Source of the DNA: Holophaga sp.
Lineage (GTDB): Bacteria > Acidobacteriota > Holophagae > Holophagales > Holophagaceae
Direction: 5' to 3'
Assembly (NCBI GenBank): GCA_016715205.1
Contig: JADKBC010000006.1
Span: forward strand, 1-64,000
DNA length: 64,000 nucleotides
The first letter of the stretch is position 1, and each line of letters starts with the position of its first letter. Positions 34,903 through 43,349 of the stretch are shown here, in pieces. The notes below the pieces were generated by a model. That model did no database searches. It saw only the letters and a list, made by a program, of their open reading frames with translations, and was not told the origin of the DNA. The position numbers and the translations under genes were made by a program.

Positions 34903-35048
34903 TCTGTCACCCGGCGGTCGGGCGGCCTGGAAGCGATAATTTCCCTTGTCGATCAAGGGATTCTTTGGCAGACTGGAAGGCCTTGTCTTGGGCTCCCCAA
35001 GTGCGCCGGTTCCCCGGATGCCGCCCACGACCTCCCAGCGAGGATGTC

Positions 35049-35360
35049 ATGTACGCAGTGATTCAGACCGGCGGCAAGCAGTACCGCGTAAGCGAAGGCG
35101 ACATTCTTCGCGTCGAACTGCTCGAAAAAGATCCCAAACAGGCCGTGGTTTTCGACCAGGTGCTGTTGGTGGCCGAAAACACGGATATCAAGGTCGGCAT
35201 GCCCACCTTGAAGGGCGCCACCGTCGAAGCGGAAGTCATTCGCCACGATCGTGCCAAGAAGGTGTTCATCTTCAAGAAGAAGCGGACCACCACCTACCAG
35301 CGCACCCAGGGGCATCGTCAGGGCTTCACCGAAGTCCGCATCAAGGGCATCAAGGCCTAA
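35049..35360 (+). CDS. rplU: 50S ribosomal protein L21
   Basis: A 103-residue large-subunit protein that binds 23S rRNA. Typical sequence is MYAVIQTGGKQYRV at the start, then GDILRVE and KKVFIFKKKRTTTYQRTQGHRQ near the end. The ATG at 35049 has AGGA upstream. It begins the rplU-rpmA-obg cluster, a widely conserved order. Its leader carries several hairpins. Confidence 0.97.
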   Translation: MYAVIQTGGKQYRVSEGDILRVELLEKDPKQAVVFDQVLLVAENTDIKVGMPTLKGATVEAEVIRHDRAKKVFIFKKKRTTTYQRTQGHRQGFTEVRIKGIKA

Positions 35361-35388
35361 ACCGCGAAAAAGCTAGAGAGGTTCTGTC

Positions 35389-35649
35389 ATGGCACATAAA
35401 AAAGGCGTCGGCTCTACCCGCAACGGCCGCGATTCCAACTCCCAGCGTCTTGGTGTGAAGGTCTTTGGCGGTCAGGTGGTGACCGGTGGGTCCATCATTG
35501 TTCGCCAGCGCGGCACCAAGTTCAAGCCGGGCATTGGCGTGGGTATCGGCGTGGATCACACGATTTTCGCTACGGTCAACGGCAAGGTTCGTTTCCAGGA
35601 TAAGGGCCAGCACGGCCGCTTTATCCACGTTGATCTCATCGAGGGCTAG
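35389..35649 (+). CDS. rpmA: 50S ribosomal protein L27
   Basis: An 86-residue ribosomal protein near the peptidyl-transferase centre. The N-terminus MAHKKGVGSTRNGRDSNSQR is the standard form without the cleavable extension seen in Firmicutes. AGAGAGG lies ahead of the ATG. It follows rplU by 28 bp. Confidence 0.97.
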   Translation: MAHKKGVGSTRNGRDSNSQRLGVKVFGGQVVTGGSIIVRQRGTKFKPGIGVGIGVDHTIFATVNGKVRFQDKGQHGRFIHVDLIEG

Positions 35650-35667
35650 GCTCTCAACCCCCACTGC

Positions 35668-35698
35668 GAGCGCGCGCGGCCTGAGCTTGCGCGCGCTC
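35668..35698 (+). terminator. Hairpin between rpmA and obg
   Basis: A perfect 10-bp stem GAGCGCGCGC/GCGCGCGCTC with an 11-base loop, then TGCCTTTTGG. It would partly terminate the ribosomal-protein transcript before obg. Confidence 0.6.
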
Positions 35699-35731
35699 TG
35701 CCTTTTGGGGACTGCCATTCGGATCTAAACC

Positions 35732-36751
35732 ATGTTCCTTGACCACATCACCCTTCATCTCGAGGCCGGCCACGGCGGCCCAGGGGCGGTGAGCTTTCGC
35801 CGCGAGAAATTCGCCGAACACGGAGGCCCTGACGGCGGTGATGGTGGGCTGGGGGGATCGATTCATGTGCGCGCCACCCGGGCGCTCAATACCTTGAATC
35901 CCTTCCGCAGCGTGCGCCAGTTCGTGGCCGATCGTGGCTATGCCGGCGAAGGTTGCCTTCGGCATGGCAAGGATGGCCAGGATGTGGAACTGGTCGTGCC
36001 CTTGGGCACCTTGATCCGGGACGCGGGCAGCGGTGAGATCCTGGCCGAACTCCTGGAGGACGGCCAGCGGGTTTGTGTCGTGCGCGGTGGCCGTGGCGGT
36101 CTGGGCAACAACAATTTCAAGAGCAGCACCAATCGCACCCCCCGCCATGCCCAGCCTGGCGAGGAAGGCGAAGTCAGGGATGTGGAATTCGAGCTGAAGC
36201 TCATCGCGGATGTGGGTTTGGCGGGTTTCCCCAATGCAGGCAAAAGCACCCTGGTGTCCCGGGTCAGCGCTGCCCGCCCCAAGATTGCCGACTATCCCTT
36301 CACGACTCTGGAACCACAGCTGGGCGTGGTGTCCATGGGTGCCTTTGGGGGCGATGACAACGATAGTTTCGTCATTGCGGATATCCCGGGCCTCATCGAA
36401 GGCGCCGCCGGTGGTGCCGGCCTGGGTATCCAATTCCTGCGCCATGTCGAACGCACCCGCATGTTATTGCAATTGGTGGATCTGGCGGATCCCGTTCAGG
36501 AGCCGGAAACGGCCATTTCGGTCATCGAAGGCGAGCTGAAGGCGTTTTCCGAAGTGCTGTTTTCCAAGCCCCGGTGGCTGGTGGCCACCAAGCTGGATGC
36601 GCTGCAGGACGAGGACCGTCGGGCGCGGTTCGAGGCCATCTGCAAGGCCCGCGGCCAGGAACCCATTTTCATTTCCGGGGTGACCGGCGAGGGCATCCGT
36701 GAGCTGGTCTTCAAGCTGGGCCGGGCGTTGGCCGAGATGCCCAAGTCATGA
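35732..36751 (+). CDS. obg: GTPase Obg (CgtA)
   Basis: A 339-residue GTPase that acts in late 50S assembly and stress control. The glycine-rich Obg fold fills residues 1-158. The G domain has G1 GFPNAGKS, G3 DIPGLIEGAAGGAGLG, G4 TKLD and G5 SGVTGEG. In G4 the usual Asn is Thr. The C-terminal OCT domain of longer homologues is missing. It overlaps nadD by four bases. Confidence 0.96.
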   Translation: MFLDHITLHLEAGHGGPGAVSFRREKFAEHGGPDGGDGGLGGSIHVRATRALNTLNPFRSVRQFVADRGYAGEGCLRHGKDGQDVELVVPLGTLIRDAGSGEILAELLEDGQRVCVVRGGRGGLGNNNFKSSTNRTPRHAQPGEEGEVRDVEFELKLIADVGLAGFPNAGKSTLVSRVSAARPKIADYPFTTLEPQLGVVSMGAFGGDDNDSFVIADIPGLIEGAAGGAGLGIQFLRHVERTRMLLQLVDLADPVQEPETAISVIEGELKAFSEVLFSKPRWLVATKLDALQDEDRRARFEAICKARGQEPIFISGVTGEGIRELVFKLGRALAEMPKS

Positions 36752-37368
36752 CCTTCCGGCGCGTGGGGCTCCTCGGGGGAGCCTTCAATCCGCCCCACCT
36801 GGGCCACTTGAAGCTGGCCGAGCTGGCGGTGCGGGAATTGGGCCTGGATGAAATCCGGTTTGTGCCTTCCGCCCAGCCGCCCCATAAGTCACTGCCGCCG
36901 GAATCTCCCACCGTGTCCAGGCGGTTGCGGCTGCTGCAGGAAGCCCTGGAAGGCTTTGCGGCACCTTTCGCCATCGAAACCCTGGAACTGGATCGGCCCG
37001 GACCAGGCTACACCGTCGACACCCTGGAAACCCTGATTCAACGGGAGCCCGATCCCAACTGGATCTGGCTCATTGGCAGCGATCAATTGGCGCAGTTCAC
37101 GAGTTGGAAACGCTGGGAGCGGGTGCTGGAGTTGGCCTCCCTGGCGGTGGCACCACGGCCAGACGCGCCCAACCACATCCCTGCCGCCCTGGAGGCCCGC
37201 CAACGGCCCGAATGGAGTGGCGCGCCGGGTGAACTGATCTGGCTCTCCTCCACCAACCTGGCCCTTTCCAGTTCGAAGCTGCGAGCCGAGCTCGCGCAGG
37301 GTGGAATAATCGAGGGTCTCCCGATTCAAGTTCGGGCTGCCATTGGGCGAGAAAACCTGTACCGTTAG
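36748..37368 (+). CDS. nadD: Nicotinate-nucleotide adenylyltransferase
   Basis: A 206-residue enzyme that joins nicotinate mononucleotide to AMP in NAD synthesis. The nucleotidyltransferase signature GLLGGAFNPPHLGHL is at the N-terminus and the C-terminal SSSKLRAELAQG region corresponds to the ISSTxIR motif. PSAQPPHK is also typical. It starts inside the obg stop codon and precedes rsfS, a common order. Confidence 0.95.
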   Translation: MTFRRVGLLGGAFNPPHLGHLKLAELAVRELGLDEIRFVPSAQPPHKSLPPESPTVSRRLRLLQEALEGFAAPFAIETLELDRPGPGYTVDTLETLIQREPDPNWIWLIGSDQLAQFTSWKRWERVLELASLAVAPRPDAPNHIPAALEARQRPEWSGAPGELIWLSSTNLALSSSKLRAELAQGGIIEGLPIQVRAAIGRENLYR

Positions 37369-37386
37369 ACTGTTCTTGGAGAACGA

Positions 37387-37767
37387 ATGACTTTAGACCC
37401 TAGGCTCGCGATCGTGGTGGAAGCCGCACGTTCCAAGAAGGCCTTCCGGATCCGCCTGCTGGATGTGCAGGGGATTGCCACCTTCACTGATACTTTTGCT
37501 TTCATGAGTGGCGGCAGCGATCGTCAGAATCGCGCCATCGCGGAGGCTGTCGAAGATGAACTGCGCCGCACCGGTGAGCGCGCGTTGTCCTCCGAGGGCG
37601 ACCAGAAGGGCAATTGGATCCTGCTCGATTACGGCGATCTCATCGTGCATGTGATGGACGAAGACACCCGTCGCTACTACAACTTGGAAGAACTCTGGTC
37701 CCAGGGCCGTGAACTGGAACTTCCTCCCGAACTGCCTGCCACCAACACGCCTGCTCCGACGATCTGA
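37387..37767 (+). CDS. rsfS: Ribosomal silencing factor RsfS
   Basis: A 126-residue protein of the RsfS/Iojap family that binds L14 and blocks subunit joining in starvation. Typical sequence is FTDTFAFMSGGSDRQNRAIA and WILLDYGDLIVHVMDEDTRRYYNLEELW (split). The tail is proline-rich. It follows nadD by 18 bp and precedes gdh by 13 bp. Confidence 0.93.
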   Translation: MTLDPRLAIVVEAARSKKAFRIRLLDVQGIATFTDTFAFMSGGSDRQNRAIAEAVEDELRRTGERALSSEGDQKGNWILLDYGDLIVHVMDEDTRRYYNLEELWSQGRELELPPELPATNTPAPTI

Positions 37768-37780
37768 TTGAGGGAAACCC

Positions 37781-39031
37781 ATGCCCACGCAGCACAGTGC
37801 CTTTGATGCCATGCAGGCCCGTCTTCGGGAAGCGGCTGAACTCTATGGCCTGGAAGATGCCCTTTTCAAGGTTTTCATCCAGCCCATGCGCTCCGTGATC
37901 GTGAGCCTGCCGGTGCACATGGACGATGGTCGGTGGGAAGTTTTCACGGGCTATCGCATTCAGCACAACGTGGCGCGGGGCCCGGCCAAAGGCGGCATCC
38001 GCTTTGACCCCGGTGTGACCCTGGACGAAATCAAGGCTGGCGCAGCCTGGAATACCTGGAAGACAGCCGTAGTGGATGTGCCCTTCGGAGGCGGCAAGGG
38101 CGGCATCATCTGCGATCCCAGCGCCATGAGCCAGGGCGAACTCGAACGCCTCACGCGACGCTACACCGCCGAAGTCATGGACGTGATCGGCCCCGATCGC
38201 GATGTGCCGGGCATCGACATGGGCACCAATGCGCAGACCATGGCCTGGGTGCTGGACACCTACAACATGCACGCGCGGCTTCATGCCAACGCCGTGGTTA
38301 CCGGCAAGCCCGTGGGCCTGGGTGGCAGTCTGGGCCGGGCGGAAGCCACGGGTCGTGGCGTTCTCATCAGCGCTCGGGAAGCCATGCAACGGCTGGGCAA
38401 GCCCCTGGCGGGCGCGACCTTGGCCATCCAAGGCTTTGGCAATGTGGGCAATCAGAGCGCACGCCTGCTGCACGAAGCGGGTGCCCGCATGGTGGCCGTA
38501 TCGGATCAGCGCGGTGCCATCCGCAATGATCGCGGCATCGACGTACACGCCCTGCTCAAGTACCACTCCGAAAACAAGACTGTGGTTGGTTTCAAGGGCG
38601 CCGAACCCATGGACCCCGCGGAACTGCTGACCATGGCCGTGGATATTTTGGTACCCGCCGCCACCGATAACCAGATCACCGAAGCCAATGCCGCCAAGGT
38701 GCGCGCCAAGGTCGTGGTGGAAGGCGCCAACGGCCCCACCTCGCCTGAAGCCGACCCGATTCTGCTCAGCAATGGCGTGCTGGTGGTGCCCGATATCCTG
38801 GCCAACGCAGGTGGCGTCACCGTGAGCTACTTCGAGTGGGTGCAGAACCGAATCGGCTATTACTGGCGCGAGCGCGAAGTGAACGAGCGCCTGGTGGAGT
38901 ACATGACCCACGCCTTCCAGTCCGTGTTCGCCACCACCGACAAATACAAAACCAACCCCCGCATCGGCGCCTACATCCTGGCCCTGAATCGTGTCTCGTT
39001 GGCCATGCACTACCGCGGTTTCTACGCCTAG
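37781..39031 (+). CDS. gdhA: Glu/Leu-type amino acid dehydrogenase, probably glutamate dehydrogenase
   Basis: A 416-residue NAD(P)-dependent enzyme of the hexameric Glu/Leu/Phe/Val dehydrogenase family, interconverting glutamate and 2-oxoglutarate plus ammonia. The substrate site reads GPAKGGIRFDPGVTLDE with the catalytic lysine in PFGGGKGGI. The dinucleotide fold has IQGFGNVGNQSARLLHE. Substrate choice cannot be proved from sequence, but overall length and motifs match glutamate dehydrogenase. It is the last gene of the rplU-to-gdh run and is followed by two hairpins. Confidence 0.92.
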   Translation: MPTQHSAFDAMQARLREAAELYGLEDALFKVFIQPMRSVIVSLPVHMDDGRWEVFTGYRIQHNVARGPAKGGIRFDPGVTLDEIKAGAAWNTWKTAVVDVPFGGGKGGIICDPSAMSQGELERLTRRYTAEVMDVIGPDRDVPGIDMGTNAQTMAWVLDTYNMHARLHANAVVTGKPVGLGGSLGRAEATGRGVLISAREAMQRLGKPLAGATLAIQGFGNVGNQSARLLHEAGARMVAVSDQRGAIRNDRGIDVHALLKYHSENKTVVGFKGAEPMDPAELLTMAVDILVPAATDNQITEANAAKVRAKVVVEGANGPTSPEADPILLSNGVLVVPDILANAGGVTVSYFEWVQNRIGYYWREREVNERLVEYMTHAFQSVFATTDKYKTNPRIGAYILALNRVSLAMHYRGFYA

Positions 39032-39067
39032 AGCTGATTCGCGTTCGATTCTGGTTAAGTTCTTCAA

Positions 39068-39101
39068 GAGGCATCACGAGGGATTGTTCTCGTGATGCCT
39101 C
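39068..39101 (+). terminator. Hairpin after gdhA
   Basis: A perfect 13-bp stem GAGGCATCACGAG/CTCGTGATGCCTC with an 8-base loop. No T-tract follows, but a second hairpin with one is 23 bp further on. Confidence 0.6.
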
Positions 39102-39123
39102 ACGTGCAGTCGCATTCAAAAGG

Positions 39124-39168
39124 AAAGATCACCACCAAGACACCAGGCGCTTTGGTGGTGATCTTTTT
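39124..39168. terminator. Bidirectional terminator between gdhA and the DUF488 gene
   Basis: A 15-bp stem AAAGATCACCACCAA/TTGGTGGTGATCTTT with a 13-base loop, followed by more T on the plus strand and preceded by A on the left. It separates convergent genes. Confidence 0.8.
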
Positions 39169-39189
39169 GGAGAGGCTCGACGAAATCCA

Positions 39190-39582
39190 CTAGATGCTAG
39201 GGAATCTTGCGCCCGCCGCGCCCAGCAATTCCCGCAGAACGGACCGGTGGCAGCGCGCTTCGTTTTCGCAATAGCACCCGACGGAAAAATTGGCCCTCTG
39301 GGACAAAACGGCCAGCAAAGCGATGGTGTGCCTGTTTTCGGGCGTGGCCATCTCGGTGCGGTATTTTTTAGTGAAGGCAGCCCATTGCGTGGGCGTGTCG
39401 GCCTCCTGGCCCAGCTTCATGGTTTCAGGGCTGGGTGACAAGTTCGGGAACCACACGTCGTACCAATTCTGTGAAGCGAATTCGGCCTTGGGCACACCAC
39501 GGGGCGGGCGCCGAACGGTGCCGATGCGGGTGCCTTCATCCTCCACGCGGGGACTGCCAAGCCGGATCACGCGCATGACCAC
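39190..39582 (-). CDS. DUF488-family protein
   Basis: A GTG at 39582 has GGAG seven bases upstream and gives 130 residues; an ATG two codons later is an alternative. The C-terminus has GCYCENEARCHRSVL, matching the Cys/CHR signature of DUF488. The N-terminus IRLGSPRVEDEGTRIGTVRRPP is also typical. The biochemical role of the family is not established. It starts 13 bp after the end of the large outer-membrane protein gene, so it may be translated from the same transcript. Confidence 0.82.
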   Translation of the reverse strand: MVMRVIRLGSPRVEDEGTRIGTVRRPPRGVPKAEFASQNWYDVWFPNLSPSPETMKLGQEADTPTQWAAFTKKYRTEMATPENRHTIALLAVLSQRANFSVGCYCENEARCHRSVLRELLGAAGARFPSI

Positions 39583-39595
39583 AGTCGTACTCCAT

Positions 39596-42070
39596 TTAAA
39601 AAACGCGCAGCAGCGCCACGAACCCATTCACCGTGCGCACGCCCGGCACATCGCTCTGCAGGCCACCGCCCAGGTTCACACGCACAGCCGTGAACCACCA
39701 GAAACCCGGCAAGTCCCCGGCAACGCCCAGGCCGGTGAAGCGGTAGGTCTGCTGGTCATCTACACTGCGGGCGCGGGCATGGTCGAGGGTCATGGTCAGG
39801 CGGAAGTTGCCGCCGGTGGGAAGCACCACGCCCGCCTTGGCCCACTGCATGCGGTCCGCCGCAATGGAGCCGGCGCGGATACCCGCCACCCCGCCCTCTC
39901 CGCCCAAACCCATGGAGGTGAAGCGATCAAAGCCGCGCCCTCCGGCGACACCGAGTTCACCGTGCAGCCACCAGTTGCCGGTCATGCGGTGATCGTAGGC
40001 CATGGCGCCACCCCAGCGGCGGAAATCGCCCTCATCGGGCACCTGCTGGAGTTCCGCAGGGGTGCCGTAGCTGCCCTCCGGCCGATGGCCGGTACTCAGA
40101 TAACTGCGCAGTTGGAAGCCCCTGGCCTGCCAGGAAACTTCTCCGCGCCATTCGCGGCTCAGGCCCGAAGGTGGCAGCGTGTAATTTGGTGTGCGGTATT
40201 TCTCTTCACGGGCTTCGGAAAAGCGATCGTATTCAAAGCGGCCGGAGCCTTCGAGGCGGAAGCCAAGCCCCAGATCGTGCCCCACGGTGGTGGAAAGGTA
40301 GCCGAACTGGCGAGCGACGCCATCCCGGTCCTGCAGCTTGCCGTTTTTTACGGGGCGTTCCGTGGAAGGGAGCAGGAGAGTACGGAAACTCGCGCTGAGA
40401 TCAAATCCTCCTGGCAACCGTGGGACGCTCATCTGCACTTGGTTGAACACAATGGCCGTGATGGCGTTCAACTGAATGCCTTTGCCGAAGGCGTTGAAAT
40501 CGAAGTACACCAGTCCGCCCAGGGGCATGACTGGCATCTGCAGGCCCGGATCAACGAGCAGAATGCCCGCCAGGGCGCGGCCGCTGGTCTTGGGCTTTTG
40601 TTCCACATACCGCTGTCCATCTTGTTTGAGATTGAAGTAGCGCAGCCCTTCCAGAGTCTGTTTGAGCATGGTGCCATCGGAGCTTCGGGCCGACTGACGT
40701 CGGGCCTCAAACTCGGGATCATTGATGCGGAAATCCCCATAGGTGAGGTTCCGCTGCACCTGGGTCACACCGTTCGAGGTCATCCATCGCTCAAAGGTTT
40801 CGATTTTCATTACCCGCCACAATCCAGGGGCGGGCTCGCCGTAGGTAAGCACCCGTCGTTCGGATTTCACCGTTCCCGGTAAATCGGTGCGGCTGCTGCG
40901 TTCCTCCAGGATGCGGCCCGTGCGCTCGTCCACCAGCAGTTCGCCCTCGGGCAGCAGAGGATCCTTGTCCACAGCCGCAAAATTCAGTCGGCGGCTCCCC
41001 GGGGTCATTCCAGGGCCTCCATCTTCATAGTGATAGCGTTCGGTGAGGCTGAGGGCCACCGGGGCCGCAATGCTGCTGCGGGCTTCGATGATGGGTAGTT
41101 GCACGCCGCCTTTGAGGTTGGCAGCCACACCGTTGAGCCGAATCTGCTGTTGAAGAAGCTCTTCGGTCTCTCCGCCCTTTTCAAAAGCCTGGAAGGTGAA
41201 ACCTAAATCGTTGCCAGTGCCGTGGGTGCTCTGCACGTGCATTTCTGCAACCAGCTTGGCTTCGCAGGTAATCAGGGCCACCCGGTCCCGCAGTTGGGTG
41301 CCGCGCATGCGGGCCAGCAGCGCGCCCACGTCGTAGGTGTCCTTCGCGGTCACTGCGACTTCGGTGCGCTCTTTAGGCAATGCCACCCCCTGCCATTCGC
41401 CCGCGACGAACCTCCAGCGTCGGGCGTCGGCAGACTTGGGATGGCGCAGAGTGAGATCGCCCAGACCACCTTCCACCTCGGTGAAATCCTTGGGGAGCGA
41501 TGCGGCGAGCCGGGCCGTGGGCCCCAGAGGCGGCACCACCAATCGACCGCCATCACCAAGCAGCATGGAGGCTCGAGCGCCGGGATCCACGGGAGCCCAC
41601 AGGTACCAGGAGCGCCCGGGCATCAATTCCTGGGCACGCACCAGGAGATCCCGCCATTTAGTGGGATCCGTGCCCAGATCCTCCGCCGTGAGAATGCCGC
41701 CTTGCAGAGTGCCCCAGGCGCTGGGGTTCCAGAGGGAGGGCGCCTCCGGGTCGAAGGCCAGATAGAGCTGCTGGTCAGCATTCTGGGCCCTGAGTGCCTG
41801 GCTGGCCGCCTGCAGCAGGGGCAGGCGAAGGTCTCCTACGGGCAGTTGAATTCTGAGTTCTGAGGCCTCCTTGAAGGGCTGGATGCGGGGAATCCAGGCC
41901 AATCGTGCGGCATTCACCTGGGCAGGATCCCTGGGATCGCGAGGTAATAGTTGACTGGCATCCGCGGTGCGCAGGTCCAACAGTGGCGGCAAGGGGCGGG
42001 CCACCTGGATGGGCGCCTGGGCGGCCAGCGCCAGGGATGCAATTTGGACAATAGTCTTGCGAAGATCCAC
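39596..42070 (-). CDS. Large outer-membrane beta-barrel protein of unknown function
   Basis: An 824-residue protein beginning at GTG with GGGAG five bases upstream. The N-terminus has a weak signal (IVQIASLALAAQ). Residues 30-500 contain soluble domains without a recognised motif. The last 250 residues are alternating strands rich in aromatic and glycine residues, and the protein ends in Arg-Val-Phe, a BAM signal. It is divergent from the GspF-like gene with a 70-bp gap. I do not recognise the family; a surface or transport role is only inference. Confidence 0.75.
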   Translation of the reverse strand: MDLRKTIVQIASLALAAQAPIQVARPLPPLLDLRTADASQLLPRDPRDPAQVNAARLAWIPRIQPFKEASELRIQLPVGDLRLPLLQAASQALRAQNADQQLYLAFDPEAPSLWNPSAWGTLQGGILTAEDLGTDPTKWRDLLVRAQELMPGRSWYLWAPVDPGARASMLLGDGGRLVVPPLGPTARLAASLPKDFTEVEGGLGDLTLRHPKSADARRWRFVAGEWQGVALPKERTEVAVTAKDTYDVGALLARMRGTQLRDRVALITCEAKLVAEMHVQSTHGTGNDLGFTFQAFEKGGETEELLQQQIRLNGVAANLKGGVQLPIIEARSSIAAPVALSLTERYHYEDGGPGMTPGSRRLNFAAVDKDPLLPEGELLVDERTGRILEERSSRTDLPGTVKSERRVLTYGEPAPGLWRVMKIETFERWMTSNGVTQVQRNLTYGDFRINDPEFEARRQSARSSDGTMLKQTLEGLRYFNLKQDGQRYVEQKPKTSGRALAGILLVDPGLQMPVMPLGGLVYFDFNAFGKGIQLNAITAIVFNQVQMSVPRLPGGFDLSASFRTLLLPSTERPVKNGKLQDRDGVARQFGYLSTTVGHDLGLGFRLEGSGRFEYDRFSEAREEKYRTPNYTLPPSGLSREWRGEVSWQARGFQLRSYLSTGHRPEGSYGTPAELQQVPDEGDFRRWGGAMAYDHRMTGNWWLHGELGVAGGRGFDRFTSMGLGGEGGVAGIRAGSIAADRMQWAKAGVVLPTGGNFRLTMTLDHARARSVDDQQTYRFTGLGVAGDLPGFWWFTAVRVNLGGGLQSDVPGVRTVNGFVALLRVF

Positions 42071-42140
42071 GGAGACTCCCGGAATGTCGAAGGAAAGTGT
42101 ACCTGGGTCCGGAGGCCCGGATTGCCGTTACACTTCTCCC

Positions 42141-43328
42141 ATGCGCTTTACCGTGAAATTCACTACCCAAACCGGCGAGATCCTGGTGCGCGACTACGAG
42201 GGGGTTTCTCCCGACGAGGTGCGCGCGCGAGTTCTGGAAGAAGGGCATTTTCCTTTGGAGATCGGGCGCGCGGCCTCGGCCTTCCGTCGCCAGAAGGCCC
42301 TTTCCGCCGATTCGCTGATCCTGTTCAATCAGGAGTTGCTGGCCCTGCTCAAGGCGGGCATTCCCCTGCTGCAGTCCCTGGAATTACTGGTGGGGCATGG
42401 CAAGGATCAACTGCTGCGCAACTCTCTGGAACGGGTGGTGGAGCTGCTGCGCGAAGGTCTTTCCTACTCGGAAGCCTTGGAACAGGCGGGCACCTTTCCG
42501 GCCATCTACCGTGCCAATGTGGTGGCGGGCGAACGCAGCGGCACCCTGCCCGAAGTCATCTCGCGGTGGCTCTCCTTCCAGGCCTTTGCTCAGAAGAGCC
42601 GCCGCCGGATCGTGGAAGCCATGGGTTATCCCACCTTCTTGGTGGTGGTGCTGTTCACTTCGTTGGGGGTGATCTTCAACGTGGTGTTGCCCAAATTTCA
42701 GGAAATTTACTCGGATGGTGCGGTGGAAATGCCCCCGGCCACCAAGATCCTGTTGGGCCTGGGCAATTTCATGCGCAGCACCGTTTGGGTGCAGGCCGCT
42801 TTGCTGCTGGGCTTCATTTTCTTCCTGCGCTGGATGTTCACCACCGAGGCGGGGAAACGGCTACTGGAGCGGTTTCTGCTCTCCATTCCTAAACTTGGCA
42901 CCCTGTATCGCATGTACCACTCGTCGGTGTTCAGCCGCACTTTGAGCGTGCTGCTGGCGGGGGGCATGCCCGCGCTGCAATCGCTGGAGGTCATCCAGCG
43001 AACCACCCCCAGCGAGCGCATGAAGCTGCGCCTGGTCATGGTTATCGAACATGTGCGGGCGGGTTCGGCCCTGCACCAAGCCCTGGAGCAATCCAAGCTG
43101 CTGGATCCCTTGGCCATCGAGATGACCCGCGTGGGCGAGCAGAGTTCGGCCTTGCCCGAAATGCTGGATCACGTGGCGAACTTCTTTGATCAGGAAGTGG
43201 AAAAGGCCACCACCGCCGTAACCAGCCTCATTGGCCCCGTGCTGATCCTGTTCATGGGCGTGGTGGTACTCGGCCTGCTGCTGGCGGTGTACGTGCCGCT
43301 CTTCAACGCGGGACAAGCGGTGCGGTAA
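42141..43328 (+). CDS. GspF/PilC-type inner-membrane platform protein
   Basis: The ATG at 42141 gives 395 residues. It has two copies of the T2SF domain, each with the pattern LLKAGIPLLQSLELL and LLAGGMPALQSLEVI. Three membrane helices (about residues 170-190, 220-240, 365-390) fit the type II secretion F or type IV pilus PilC protein. No other secretion or pilus gene is near, so the machine it belongs to cannot be told from here. The Sel1 gene follows 21 bp later. Confidence 0.9.
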   Translation: MRFTVKFTTQTGEILVRDYEGVSPDEVRARVLEEGHFPLEIGRAASAFRRQKALSADSLILFNQELLALLKAGIPLLQSLELLVGHGKDQLLRNSLERVVELLREGLSYSEALEQAGTFPAIYRANVVAGERSGTLPEVISRWLSFQAFAQKSRRRIVEAMGYPTFLVVVLFTSLGVIFNVVLPKFQEIYSDGAVEMPPATKILLGLGNFMRSTVWVQAALLLGFIFFLRWMFTTEAGKRLLERFLLSIPKLGTLYRMYHSSVFSRTLSVLLAGGMPALQSLEVIQRTTPSERMKLRLVMVIEHVRAGSALHQALEQSKLLDPLAIEMTRVGEQSSALPEMLDHVANFFDQEVEKATTAVTSLIGPVLILFMGVVVLGLLLAVYVPLFNAGQAVR

Positions 43329-43349
43329 CAGAGTTCGCAGGAGGTTGTC